A stretch of DNA of 64,000 nt from Cladobotryum mycophilum (Eukaryota > Ascomycota > Sordariomycetes > Hypocreales > Hypocreaceae): assembly GCA_036429605.1 (NCBI GenBank), contig JAVFKD010000002.1:124001-188000 (forward strand), given 5' to 3'. Numbering within the stretch: position 1 is the stretch's first letter; every line of letters begins with the position of its first letter. Below the pieces are notes generated by a model, which worked only from the letters and a program-made list of their open reading frames with translations, was not told where the DNA came from and searched no databases. The translations under genes were made by a program, and so were the position numbers. Positions 22,102 to 34,049 of the stretch are shown piece after piece.

Positions 22102-22598
22102 ATGTCTACTATCGCTGAGAAGCAGCTCGCCACCGCAAAGGCTCTCTTTGATGGCTACAACGAGTATACTGCTGATGCCGTCCTTCGCGTCCGTGCTCCC
22201 GAGTGCGTTCACGCCATTTGGCCAACCTCGTTGAACCGTCCATCCAAGACGAACGACGAGTACCGAGAGTTCTTTGGTCCTCTGCAAAAACTCATGAAGA
22301 ACTATGAGGTACGGTCTGACAAGGGGTCTGCTTGGGTGGCTCGGTTTCGCTAAACTCATGTGCCATGTAGGTCAAGATCCACAAGATCATCAACGATGCC
22401 GAGAACCACATGCTGGCCCTATACGCAACTGGAAGGGGAGAATCGGCTGCCGCGCCTTACCAGGGTGAATATGTCTTCTTCTTGACTTTCACGGAGGATG
22501 GTGAGAAGATCACTCTCATTGAGCAGTTTGTAGACTCTGCCTTTGCTCAGAGCTACCTGGTCAAGGTGCGGGAGTACAATGAGAAGAATGCTGCTTAG
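22102..22598 (+). CDS. SnoaL-like / NTF2-fold small protein
   Basis: Two exons (22102-22308, 22371-22598) give 144 aa. The sequence has the alpha-helix then curved beta-sheet pattern of the SnoaL/NTF2 fold: an N-terminal helix with CVHAIWP, a FF-x-x-LQ helix, and a C-terminal YVFFLTFTEDGEKITLIEQFVDS sheet. Fungal SnoaL-like proteins act as cyclases, dehydratases or unassigned helpers in metabolite pathways. No catalytic residue could be pinned down. It probably marks the right side of the isocyanide synthase cluster. Confidence 0.85.
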
Positions 22599-24286
22599 AA
22601 ATTCGACGATCCTGTGGGAGGATGCCTTACTGTTCACCTTGTTGTATGTAGATGTGCCAACGTAGAGAGCGATAGAAGAAGAGACAGAAATGTTCTACCT
22701 TGACCCCCGTTTTCGTCCTCTAGGTGCGCAGTAGGCAAACCATCGCATCAACAACATCGACTGCCAAGCTTTTAAATCGTTGGTCGCAGATTCTCTTTGA
22801 AATCGTCGCCGCTTCATTGTGATGCCAATGCTTTGATAGTCGTGAAGTTCCGACAGTGGATTAGGAAGACTTATATGTGTTGGATATACATTTCACCTAC
22901 GACTAGCTCTAAAACAATGACAAGCCTATCCTCTTTATGAGTGTTGACTAAATATATAGATAGATCTGTCTCTCTGACTTGTTCTGGAGGTCACATCTAC
23001 GTGGCGCAATATCCAAGCCTTTCTCCAAGCTCGTATGAATGCGTCAGCCTCCCACTGCTTTTGAAGCGTTTATTTTAACTCTTTTGGCTGACTAACTTCC
23101 TAAATTTAGCATACAAGATTCCCCAAAGATGCCGTCTTGCCGACAGCGACTTCGTTTCAGGCTTAGTTGGATCCAAGTTCCAGTTGACGGGTTCCTAAAA
23201 CGACCCGAACAAGCGATCTGGCTGACCAGGAGTGCAGATGCAAGGGTGTCCCCCACCTCAGATTCGTGCCCCGCTCTGGAGGGAGGGCTGCCGGCCAAGT
23301 CTACTCTGGGTTAGCTGCTTCTATAACGTGAATCCTCCAGCCTGGTTTGCATGCAGACAATCCAATCTTCTCTAAAGCATATCTCGAGTGTGTCGGTATC
23401 ATATGGACAGCATGTGAGCGGAAGATTGTAAATGATACAGTCTGTAATGTAATTTTTTCTGATGTGCTCTTCGCAAAGTGATAAGTACATCTAAAAAAGA
23501 ATTAATACCAATCACACTCTCTTTCAATACATACGCGCATCATGATTTACTATGGCCATTTATGCTTCTTCCGTGGATCCAGGCTGTATCACGTTGCTGC
23601 AAGCCCCAACTCCATTGCTGCCCGAGCTTTCGCCTGGCGTGCTGATCCATACCCAATGAGGGGAGAAGCTCTAGTTGATTCCACGGGACGGAACAAAAGC
23701 ACCGCACTCTTGGCAAGCAGACTGAATCGCAGGACGCAGCAGCACGGCCCGGAGCCCCCTCCCCCTCCGACAATGGAGTTGGTTGACGCTGGTCAGCACC
23801 TCACGGAATTTATCAGAGTGCCTCACAAAAAGCCAATATGCCTATGCATGGGAATAGGATTTGTGGGTAATGATATCACCGTGTTTGAGTTATTGACACC
23901 GACTGGCCGCCTTGCGTCGAAAATGTCAGCACCATTACAAAAATCCGCCTCCCTGTCGGGAAATCTCTGTTATAGGATGTTTAGCTGCCGCCAGCCTTAT
24001 CCCATCACAAAAGAACGCAACCGTTCCGAGAAGGCAGGGCCACGTTCGGAAGGAGGCCATGCGTGTCACAAACAAAACGAATGAAGCGTGATCTACGGAA
24101 GGATTCTAATGTAAGGCTAACCTTGATGTTATATGAAGGGCATTCTTTGGCATTACACTTTGCAAAAAACGTCCTTTTCATCACATGCATTCTCAGTCCC
24201 ATTTTTTAGTGCTCACCACACACCTGTCAATTTTATGCTTAATAGCTTCAACATCAGCCCCAGCAAAGATTACCACACTAGCGACC
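22599..24286. other. Intergenic, no gene supported
   Basis: 1.7 kb. It contains one 180-codon ATG-initiated open frame (23542-24084) with no recognisable domain, biased composition and an overlapping antisense frame; I do not call it a gene. The rest shows nothing recognisable. Confidence 0.5.
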
Positions 24287-25125
24287 ATGTCCTGGCACGA
24301 TGAATCAGATCTGATCGGCAGCCTTGACTCTGCATATCCGTCTTTTGATCTTACTAGACATGACCCGTACTACGAACCCAGCCAAAGCTATGTTGACGAT
24401 GGACGATCCTTGGGTCTGGACATGGCGGCTGCAAGCACAAATCATTGTTGTCTGGGACCAAATCTATACCACCGCTTGCCTTCCTCTAATGTCGAATCTT
24501 TCATTACATCAAATAAGAATGCGACCATCCGGAGCATGCCACCACAGCTTACAAACATCGGCGTCCCCGTTGCCAGAGGTGATTTGGCAGTAGACACTCA
24601 ACTGAACTTTGGGATATCAGATGAGGACGAGTAAGAAAAGACCAAGATTGACCGCAGTACTATTATGTTCCACTAACAATTCCAAGCTTGTCATTGGCAG
24701 GACTAGACGGATCGGCTATCGATGCCAGATCATCTCCGCTTGATTATCTACCGCAATACCGGTCGGAATACGAATGCTTCCCCAGCGACTCACTTCCACT
24801 TCAGGACGGAACAAGTAATTCATCACAAGCCAGCAACAGCGACGATCATTCCTCTCAAACGCCAGTGTGCTGGAACCACGGATGCAACGGCAAGAGTTTC
24901 TCATCCTGGAGCAACTTGCGCCGACACCAGAGAGAGCGGGATGGCATCTCACCAAAGTGCTTCTGCCCTCGATGTGGAGCATACTTCAGCCGAACAACCG
25001 CCAGGAACCAACATCTGGCAAACATGAGCTGTACCCGAATACGCCGCTACTCGAATGGCCGGGAAAGACCTAGCCTTGCCAAGCTTCAGCAGGGCAAGCG
25101 GGAAGTGGAAGCATCGTTAAGCTGA
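24287..25125 (+). CDS. C2H2/C2HC zinc-finger-like regulatory protein
   Basis: Two exons (24287-24630, 24687-25125) give 260 aa. An acidic, Ser/Asp-rich N-terminal 170 residues may be an activation region. Two adjacent finger-like units follow: CWNHGC with a downstream RRH, then CPRCGAYFSRTTARNQH and a later Cys (C2HC spacing). A basic tail follows. The pattern resembles fungal C2H2 proteins with degenerate second histidines. DNA binding is inferred; no target is visible. Confidence 0.75.
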
Positions 25126-25443
25126 TGGCGGCATTGGTGTCGTCGTTTGCCCAGATGCTCTAACTTGGAAATATTCCGGAACTTGGTACGGTATTGTGCA
25201 TTCCTGTCCCCCTTTTGGGGATATGACGGCGTTCTTTTTCTTTACACGACACCCTAACGAATTATCCCTTTCTACGCCATTCCAAACCCCTATGAATCAT
25301 TGGAGGCAGGTAGTTAGTCTATCCAATCAATTAATCTGAAGAGTAATATTAATGTTACACATGTAGCAATCTCCCATGAAGTAGTCTTATTTACCGGCCC
25401 CGCGATTGTGTCATTAAATGTTGCCCTTCTCACAAACCCCCTC
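25126..25443. other. Convergent intergenic region
   Basis: 318 bp between the 3' ends of the zinc-finger gene and the Zn2Cys6 gene. It holds AT-rich 3' flanks only. Confidence 0.5.
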
Positions 25444-27081
25444 TCACTTACCCATCACCCACCTCTTTGATACAGCTTTACTCAGAGTCAACAGAGGTGC
25501 CAACTTTGAAAAGGACTCCTCCTGATCAATGTTCCCACGTCGCTCCTCTATGTGCTTCTTCGCAAGACGAAGATTATAAACACAACAAAGAGGGTTTGTA
25601 TCAGCCTGGCGAGGTACCATGTGCTTCGAGTGGTCGTGTGCAGCGTGAGTCACTATGTTAGCCACAGTATCTAGCGCTGCCATCGAGGCTGGCTTTAGAT
25701 GTACGTGTGGTTCACCCCCAGACAGGTCCTTCTCATCCAGTATACGTTCATGCAAAATGAAGAGTGACCTGGCAGCCAGTCAGCATGTTTTCTCACAACG
25801 CCGAGTCGCACCTTGGGTAGGCGTACCTTATCGCTACGGCAACGACGCCGCAATTGAGCTCATTCAGCCGATCGCATTCGTTAAAAACAATCATGAGGAA
25901 AGTCTGAATCTCTCTATCCAGCTTTTCGACCTCCTGGAGCTTCGGTGGCGCTCCATCAGCTTGCTGCACAGCTTTAAGGACCTGGTCGAGGAAGTAAACA
26001 GCTTGCGCCTGGCGACCGAAGCTATCCACGTTGCGGTCATCAACCGCAGATAGAGGGGGCATGCGGAAGGAAGAAGAGTCTTCTTCTTGTCCCGGCTGGA
26101 GACGAGATGGTAGAACCGAAGTTGGGCCAGGGCACTCTGACGTTGGACGCAGGTTTAGCTGAGTACCTTCTATTGTGACGATTCTGTCTTTTGTTAGTAT
26201 GCTCCTCACTTCAAGCCTCTAAAAGAGCAGATCTGCAATGCCCACCGTTCGAGAATTACAATTCCCCACCACACATTCCACTCCTCGGCTGATTTGAGTC
26301 GCAGGAGAGGATCATCTTGCCCTTCATCTCGTGCGTTCTTGTCCAGCCCAAGGGTGTGGGCCATCCTCACACAGGTACCGATAGAGATGTACGCTGCATC
26401 GAGTCGCTCACAGGCATACTCATATGCCGAGATGATGAGTCCAGCCTGTATCAGAGCGGTTGAGGCACAAACAGCGGACTGGAGCTGTGCAAAGAGCAAC
26501 TTTACCGTCATATAAAGCGACTCGGGGCGGATGCCATCTTTTGATGTGTCCGAGACTGGGCGTAGTGTGACCAGACACATTGCTAACAGAACTAGCGAGA
26601 ACCTTGCTGGCGGGGTGCCGTCGCTGGCCTGTGCCGCCATGTCTGTGAAACGAGCCGGGGAGATGATTGGTAACCATTTGTGGAAGCCCTCAAAGAACTG
26701 CTTGCGGATTTCTTCGACCGATAGCCGTCCCATCTGGAAAATACGACTGACCTGGAGGTTGATCCCATCTTCCAGTCTTGTTGGCCCACCAGCTGCGAGT
26801 GGATCGAACAAGGCACTGAGATACTCCGATCCGGGACCACCCAATGAGCTGTTGATACTCCCAGCTGGACTCCTGGCGGACGCAGTTAGGCTTGAGAGCA
26901 GCGCTGGGGTATTACTCTCTGATTTGTCGCCATTGTCGCTTGATGGCGAGTCTTGATATACACAGATCAAGTTTCGTCTACTGCAATACGTACATGTCGG
27001 AAGTTTCTTGTCGCAGCCCTTCTTGCGCGCCTTGCAAGTCGCACATACCCGCAAAGCGCGTTCTGCATCACTAGAGGCCAT
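25444..27081 (-). CDS. Zn2Cys6 transcription factor
   Basis: Three exons (27081-26246, 26183-25827, 25768-25444) give 505 aa. The zinc cluster is near the N-terminus: CATCKARKKGC, then CTYC and a Cys six residues later (residues 13-40). A fungal transcription factor middle homology region follows, with the FFEGFHKWLPIISPARF segment and RMAHTLGLDKNAR, then WWGIVILER at the first splice junction. The second intron starts GTACGC and ends CCAG, with a good TGCTGAC branch. A target is not visible; neighbouring genes are the C2H2 protein and the broken GNAT. Confidence 0.9.
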
Positions 27082-27770
27082 GAGTTAACATTTGTCAACA
27101 GTATTTTGGAATGACACCAGGTTCACGATTGAATGGCAAAAGCGAGTCACACCCACCTGAGCATCCATCGTTTGACGACTATGCGCCCGAGGCTTACGCC
27201 CCACTAGCTTGTGGCGGGTGAGTTATTCTTCCGGTCCGATCCATTACATTACTTTTAATTGGTGCTCCGTACACAAGAGAGCAACCTGCTACCCTACACC
27301 TCCTTGGACGGATGTCTTGGTGAACCATGTTCATCATCTCTCTCACCATCAGTTATAAGCTAGATGCATAGTAATTTGGGAAACTCTCAAAAGATTCTGA
27401 ATTTGATTTCATTGTTGAGACAGACATTTTCGACTGAGCAGCAGTTATGCTGCTCCTGCTGAAGAACAACGTCGTATAGAAGGATGCATAGCATCATTAG
27501 CTCCAGTCCACGTAACTGCGGGGTTCCAAGAAGGAAGCTCGGCGTCTGACTTGGGCACCCCATGGTGTACATAATTATTGGTTAGCGCGTGTATAAATAA
27601 AGAAGGACGGAAGCACCCCCAAGGACGTACGTACTAGGCACAACAGGAGACGGGTCTTATCAAGGGCCAGACAAGATCATAATTTCACAATATATGCAGC
27701 TCGATTAGCATTCTGCTCCAGTGTATTCAATCTCAATAACCCATTCCCGTCGTTGGTCCACATTTACAAT
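27082..27770. other. Divergent intergenic region
   Basis: 689 bp between the Zn2Cys6 gene (minus) and the GNAT pseudogene (plus). It presumably holds both promoters. No clear element was recognised. Confidence 0.5.
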
Positions 27771-28548
27771 ATGCCGTTTAAGCTGCTTGAAGTTGATCCC
27801 GCCGCTGATTTCGACGAACTCATCGAATGCGAGTGAATCTCATATGAGAAACCTGACCAGATATTCTTCCGTCTCTTTTGTCCCTTGCTTGGCACCGGTC
27901 CAAGTGCTCGTGAGGAAGCGTTGAAGGCATCTACAAAAGACCAATTAGAATGGCATGCAGCAGATCCTACAGGCTACTGGCAAAAGGTTGTCAACGATGG
28001 GGGCAAAATTGTGGCCGGCGCTCTATGGAAAATTTATACGACCAACCCCTTTGAGAAGCCTGATGAACATGAAGAGGCCTACTGGTATCCGGAAGGAGGC
28101 CAGAGAGACTATGTCACTACAGCACTTGGCATGTTTGATGGACCTAGAGGCAAGATGGGACGCAGGCCTCATATTTGTAGGCCACCACTTTTACCTTTGC
28201 TCTTAATCGCTGATGGAATCTAGACTCACAAGAGCAGTTCTAAACGTCATCTTCACTCACCCAGACTATCGACGTCAGGGCGCAGCAGATCTAATCATGG
28301 ACTGGGGCATTAAAAAGGCAGATGACATGGGCTTAGAGATGTGGCTAAATGCTACGGTATATGGCGTTCCATTGTATGAGAAACATGGATTTGTCGTGGT
28401 TGAAGAAAATCACGTCCACCCGATCAAAGAAAACCCAGACGAAGAGTGGAAGAAGGCGGAGGAAGCTTTGACACCCATCACGGTGTGGGCAATGTGGCGA
28501 CCGATTGGTGGAAAATATGAACAAGGGACCCCCAAACCATGGGAGTGA
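27771..28548 (+). pseudogene. GNAT acetyltransferase, nonsense codon at position 22
   Basis: Two exons (27771-28176, 28238-28548) would encode 238 aa of a GNAT N-acetyltransferase. Visible features are the N-terminal DFDELIECE segment, the acetyl-CoA loop THPDYRRQGAADLI, and the C-terminal LYEKHGFVVVEE strand. At 27834-27836 the codon is TGA where relatives have a Trp (ECE-stop-ISYE). No splice site bypasses it and no in-frame ATG follows before the core. The donor of the single intron is GTAGGC. The gene is either a recent pseudogene or carries a sequencing error; everything downstream of the stop is intact. Confidence 0.8.
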
Positions 28549-28616
28549 CCGGACATTTTGGTATGACGCTCTGACAGACATTTGTAAGAAGACTCAATTG
28601 GTTCCATGGGCAATGA

Positions 28617-30349
28617 TTAGCTAGGGTAGAATTCGCCAACAAGCCATATCTGTTTGTCTAGGAATGATAAATGTGTCTGTTCCAGCTTTTTGGCCATGGA
28701 TAAAGCTAGTTGCATCCCAGTGCGTAAACCTATATCCTGCAACGTGACAGAAGCCCACTTTCTCAGATCTGGAGGTGTGGTGGTTACAGATCCAGCCAAG
28801 AAAAGAGGCCACACCAACAAGTAACCGCCTGGCAATGGCGATCCATCTGGCAGTCGAGTTGAGGCATCTCGTTCAGCAGACAGGCTACCACGCTGATGAC
28901 CTAATGTGTATGGAACACTGTGGAAAACACCGTTTGCCATCTCCTTAAGTATGCCTCTTGAATACTGTAGTCCATTCCTCTCTTTCTCTGAGCCGTACTT
29001 CAACGCTGTACCTATGATGGTTTCATGGATCATGATGCGATCCATTCGGTAATTATTCCACATGGAAGCAACCCAAAGGTCAGGATACATATCGTACTGA
29101 AGCTTGCAGCTTTCGTCTGAACTGGTTTCAGAAGGGAGAGCGCGGTATGATTTGAAGGCCCATGAATCTGGCAGCTTCATGCTCCAATCCTCCAACATAA
29201 AATCGATGGGAGAGAGCAACTCGATAATAGTTGAGGGATTGGTGATGCCTTTATGTTTTATCTCAGAGCGGACTGCTGCAAGTTGCTCATTCAGCTCGGA
29301 GAAGAGATTGAGGGAAGCCTCGTCCCTTCGCTGGGCTGGCGCAGCCCAACTCGACCAGATCTTGAGACCATAGGGCAACGGTTCCTGCATTTGGTGGCAT
29401 GACATTACCTGCTACTAGTGAGTCCTCAATTATTAATATAAGAGATGCGGTGACTTCATACAATAAGGCGCCGCATTTGGGTAAAAAGTGTAGCTGGCAC
29501 CTCACCACGAAATTGTGTCGGCCCTCGCATCTGAACGCACTGCGCACCGGCTACAACATGCTTGGTAAATGATTCGAGAGACATTGGGTCTGCAGCCGAA
29601 ATCATCTAGATGTCACATTAGCTTAATTTTCCATTCCCAGACCGTCTTCGAAGATTGATAGGGAAAGACTCACTTCAAAGGTGCCCATAAGCAATACAGT
29701 CGCAAGCACATCATCCGACTTCATGAGATGTGGATCTTTGATATCACTTTGCAACTGTTGGATTGCTTCTCCATAAAGCCGATATGCTTGATATTTCCAT
29801 GCCACTGATGTGCATGCGTTCGCCAAGGCTGCAAGGCCGGCAGCTGAGACGATAGTACCAAGTGCCGAAGTAGATTTTGCATTTCGTAACAAGACTGGCA
29901 AGAACTCATGAACACCCTTTGGAGGGCCCGTGTCGAAGTTGGCTCTGGCAGCGAAAACGTAGTGGTGAAGAAAGAAAGTGGTTGCTCGACTCAATAGAGG
30001 TGTAGATAACTCTGTTACGCGCCTGTTTTGGCCACTAATTCGTACGTCTCCAAAATATCTTGAAGTTTTCCGTTGAGCCTTCCTGTGAACTAGCTCAGTG
30101 TGATGTCGAAACATGATGTCGGTCACGGAGGGGAAGCCGGGCAGATCCACCCAGACTTTTTGCACTGTGAGCATTCGGGAAGTGATTGATCACACTAGTA
30201 ATGAATATTAGAATACATCTGGGTACTTACTCGCAGTATTTATTAAACACCTTTAGTTATCATAGTCAGGAATACTCGAGGGCACGTACCTTGATCCTGC
30301 GCATTTTGCACGTAGCACAAGCTCGGCTTGGTCTCCCTGTATTCACCAT
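28617..30349 (-). pseudogene. Zn2Cys6 transcription factor with one-base frameshift
   Basis: Four exons (30349-30290, 30194-29674, 29605-29462, 29408-28617). Exon 1 and the start of exon 2 encode the zinc cluster CATCKMRRIK | CDQSLPEC, then CSQC and a last Cys. Just after that Cys the frame must change for the conserved continuation (PGF...FRHHTELVHRKAQ) that then runs open through the fungal-specific domain, including the TKHVVAGA and RGPTQFRG blocks. Exon 2 is 521 nt where 522 are required, so one base is missing, most simply in the C run at about 30136-30143. As read, translation stops six codons after the cluster. Either a recent loss of function or a homopolymer sequencing error. Confidence 0.78.
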
Positions 30350-31130
30350 CTTGGTTGGTTGGCTGGTTCGGTTCGTCTCCCTCAAGAGGTATAGACGTAC
30401 CCATGGTTAATTAAATACTACCGTCCTCAGGGTTATTTATTCTAGAGTATAGGGAGGCATCACGAATCTTCATTTTTCCAACATTTTCCCGTCAAGATGA
30501 CAGATGCTGTCGCCTATTTCACCGTCTAAGGGCCGCGCATTTGACCGAAGAGTCACATCTACGGTGAGACTTTGCAGCATATGAGAAATACGCAGCGGAG
30601 AGTTGCCATACTTTGCAGCTGCATGGATTCGGCAGTGTTGAAAAATCCGTGCTCTCAACAAAAGAGATAGGAAAGCGATTCATTCACTTGGATGAAGTTG
30701 TTAAACAAGGTTCTGACAGATTGAGTGGAGTGGAGTGAGTGGGTATCCTTAACGTTACTGTCTCAAGCATTTGATATGAGATGGCCTGGCTGCTTCAAAT
30801 CATCTGTCCGATTGGGGTATAAGTTATGCTTTAGAGCGCACTGCAGGTTAGCCATAGGATATTCAAGAGCTTAGACTCGTGGAAAATTATCATCAACTTG
30901 TTTTCTAAGTCAAGCACTAAGCATGGCTCCTGTCTTAAAGTTACTATTTCTGAAATCCCCGTTGATTAGGCCGCGCGGCATCTCCCGTCAGGTTCCAGCG
31001 TAAGCTTATCTAATACCTCCAAAATCATCAAAGGTCAATATGGCGGTAGGTAAGTCGAAATGTGGCCCCTAGGTGTAATCCGTCTGAGGTGCTACCATGG
31101 TATTTTTGATATAGCATAAAGTAACTGTCA
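30350..31130. other. Intergenic, no gene recognised
   Basis: 781 bp between two minus-strand genes. It includes the promoter of the frameshifted regulator and the 3' flank of the GTPase. No element was recognised. Confidence 0.5.
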
Positions 31131-32276
31131 TCAATCACGAAAAAATTCCTTCACTGAGTCCCAACCTTTTTTAGTAGTCTGCATAATAGTCGTTAATATA
31201 TCCGGATTGGAGATGGACCTGCTATCTGGATGAACATTTGCCGTGGGTCGATTGTTGCTATTATGTGTAACTGGATGTAATTTGCTGTTCTTATTTATCC
31301 CACAGAACTGGGTTCTGTCTTGCATCTCGTGCTGGTTGCGATTCAAATAACTGACAAGTTGTTGTTGCTTTACTTCCAATTCTTCTATCTGTGCTTCTTG
31401 GAGTTCTTGTAGCTTCTGTAGGTTTCTTCGGTGTTGTTCTCCGATAATAATTTCACCTGCTTTCGTATTGTGAATACTTGTTTCCTGCATTAGGTCGATC
31501 TCTAGCTGAGTTTGTGGTGGAGATTGGAGATGCAGAAGGTGTTCGATAACTTGCATGCCAGATGCTCTATCACCTTTGAAGGCTATATGTTGGCTTCCTT
31601 TACCACGCAAGATGCCCCAGAGGTTTGGGGATTCAAGCAGCTGGTTCACCCGCTGCTCACCCTCAGCATGAACTGCCTCGTTGAGAGACATTCCCCACAT
31701 GGTGGTGCAAAGAACAACATGAGGATAAAATGCTTCTCCACTGATAGCCTTCATTATCTCAAGATTTATCCGACTTGTTCCAGTCAATCTTTTGTCGGTA
31801 ATCCGATGGAAATAGATAATGCCACATATGGGTGGTAGCTGTGCATTACCGACGTAGCTTGCAATAGTGGTTAAGGTGTCAATATCGTCGCGAGTTGTGT
31901 CATCAAAACCAGGGGTATCAATGAGTGTGATACGTGTATTGTGATGATTGAACTCGAAAGGGGCACAATCCCGAGTACCTGAGTGTGATTAGAAAGTAGG
32001 CATAAGTATAACGCAGAGTGCCGTACATGAGGTTATCCCGTGACCAATCTGAACTTCGCGTCCCGAAGTTTCAGCTATAAAGGATGATTTGCCAGTTCCA
32101 GTAGATCCAAGAAGCAAGATGGACACATGCCGGCCTGATAACACGGAGGAGGGGTCCCTGTTACTTGTTTAGATGGGCGGGGTGAACGTGGAAGATTTAA
32201 TTCATAGAACATACACTGTCTGTATCTCGCTTGGTGATAACTCCGCCTTCATCTCGATTTGCACAGGAAGCTGCAT
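31131..32276 (-). CDS. AIG1/IMAP-like P-loop GTPase (paralogue 1)
   Basis: Three exons (32276-32215, 32157-32027, 31978-31131) give 346 aa. G1 is LLGSTGTGKSSF (about residues 36-47), the switch region has GHGITSC, G3 is IDTPGFDD, and an LCTTMW segment sits at the G4-like position. After the G domain a Gln/Glu-rich coiled coil of about 60 residues is followed by a polar tail ending in a short helix. Fungal proteins of this type are related to AIG1/IMAP and septin-like GTPases; cellular roles are poorly known. The second intron interrupts the Cys codon of GHGITSC in phase 1. Divergent to a paralogue 875 bp away. Confidence 0.85.
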
Positions 32277-33151
32277 CTCAAGGATTATGAAGTATGAGAA
32301 AGCGGATCTTGCTTAATAGGGTGATTGAGATATGTCAACCAAAATCGCCAGAAACTGGAAAATGCCTGTAGGCCGGAAGGCGGCAGTGGAGGGAGCGCGT
32401 GGGTTGGGGGTCTCGACGGCTTGAGCTTGGAAAATATGTTGGGGAAGGCCGTTCACTCTGAACGATGAGGCTGCTGGACGGCCCACGGGTCCCATTAAGA
32501 GATCAGGCACTAATCCCTGGCAGAACTGCAGGTTTGTCGCCGAGGGCTTGCATGCATCATCTGGCAGCCAATAACTTTGCACAGGCGTCCGCTCCACATC
32601 TGAGGGGTAGAAATGATTCTGAATACTAGAAAGCGCGACTGTATTGGATCAACCCTTATTTATTCACCAGAAGGGGACTTGCCGATCGTTTGTGCTGGAA
32701 TGCTGGCGGCTAGCGATGCACATGCCGGACGTTCTGTTCCTTCTGTGCCCACACGTTCACCTTCCTTTTGCCCATCCTTTGGTCTTGATTCGTCAATTTA
32801 GTGACGTGGCTGGATCACGAGCGCAACTGTGCCCCCCTCCATCAGTGAAAAGAAGCAATGAAAGGTCGATGTGAATGCATGGTAGAGAAGCCCCACTCCA
32901 CGCCGGGAATCCAGAGGGGCATCAGCGACAGGCTCCGACCTTCTCACTGTTCAGTCATTTGGATTTTTGTCGACTAAATTTCACTTCGCATTCAGCAACT
33001 TCAAATAAAACGAGCTTGGGCAATCTGGTCAAGTCATAGTAGCCCACGGCACGGAACTCAGTCCCTTCTTTATTTGCGTCCAAGCTCGGCGGTACCTCGA
33101 GTGCGGTGGTCAAAGTATTTTATCTAGAAAACGAAATCTCAGGCTTGAATT
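32277..33151. promoter_or_regulatory. Divergent intergenic region between GTPase paralogues
   Basis: 875 bp that must contain both GTPase promoters. Short ORFs on both strands are not convincing. No repeat was recognised. Confidence 0.5.
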
Positions 33152-34049
33152 ATGACCATATACGGTATGGGAAGGGAATCCTTGATTGCGGTTATAGGAG
33201 TGACTGGAGCTGGAAAGACGACATTCATCTCTAAAGCCACTGGCAGGAATGACTTGGAGATTGGACACGGGCTCGATTCTTGCAAGTCTACATATGCGTC
33301 GCCATTTGTGAAACTGGAGCTGACTTTGCAACGGATAAGGCACTCGCGAGGTTCAAGCTGTCCCTTTTATGCTGGATGGGAAGATGGTTACTTTAATTGA
33401 CACACCAGGATTCGACGATTCCGATCTGTCAGACACCGCCATCCTCCAGCTGGTGGCCGAATATATGGTCAAGATGTACCACCAAAATAGACTCCTCAGT
33501 GGTCTTGTTCTCCTTCAGCCAATTGACCAAACCAGACTGCAAGGCAGTGAAGTGAAAAGGACGAGACTGTTCAAGAAGATACTTGGCGAAAATGCCTACA
33601 AGAGAGTCGTTATTGCAACTACCATGTGGAGCCAGGTTCAAGACACCACCATTGGGGAAAGTCGCCAGACTGAGCGAGAAAGACGGGATGATGTTTGGGG
33701 AGACATGGTGTCCCAGGGGTCGCAGGTTGTGCGCCATGAAAATACTACTGAATCAGCATTAGATATCATTCGCAAACTTATCAACCATTCGACATCTGTT
33801 ACTCTACAAATCCAGGAAGAATTACAAGGTAACGGGGGAAAACTGGACCAGACATCGGCCGGCCGGGAAATAAACAATGATCTCGAAAAGCAGATCAAGA
33901 AATTGTACAACGAGATTGAATATGTAAGGAATGAGCGAGACGCAACTCTCCAAGAGCTACGAGAACTTCAAGACAAGCTCGCCGAGAAAGAGGAAGAGAA
34001 GGCCAACCTAAAAAAGCCAGCTGTAAGTTTGATGACCCCACAGGCATAA
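33152..34049 (+). CDS. AIG1/IMAP-like P-loop GTPase (paralogue 2)
   Basis: Two exons (33152-33281, 33340-34049) give 279 aa. G1 is IGVTGAGKTTF (about 15-25), then GHGLDSC, G3 is IDTPGFDD, and ATTMW lies in the G4-like region; a strongly charged coiled coil follows (about residues 215-270). The intron (33282-33339) has a GC donor (GCAAGT) and a CTGAC branch. It falls in the same phase-1 position of the equivalent Cys codon as the GT-AG intron of the paralogue at 31131-32276, which strongly supports it. A perfect GTAAGT at 34023 just before the stop could be a further donor, so the last residues are uncertain. Confidence 0.83.

Noticed and set aside
161..22598. RiPP precursor gene to partner the UstYa-like protein
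   Set aside because: No secreted ORF with repeated core sequences and KR-type cleavage sites was found.
23542..24084. 180-codon ATG-initiated ORF
   Set aside because: No domain, biased composition, overlapping antisense frame and no conserved splice structure; insufficient support.
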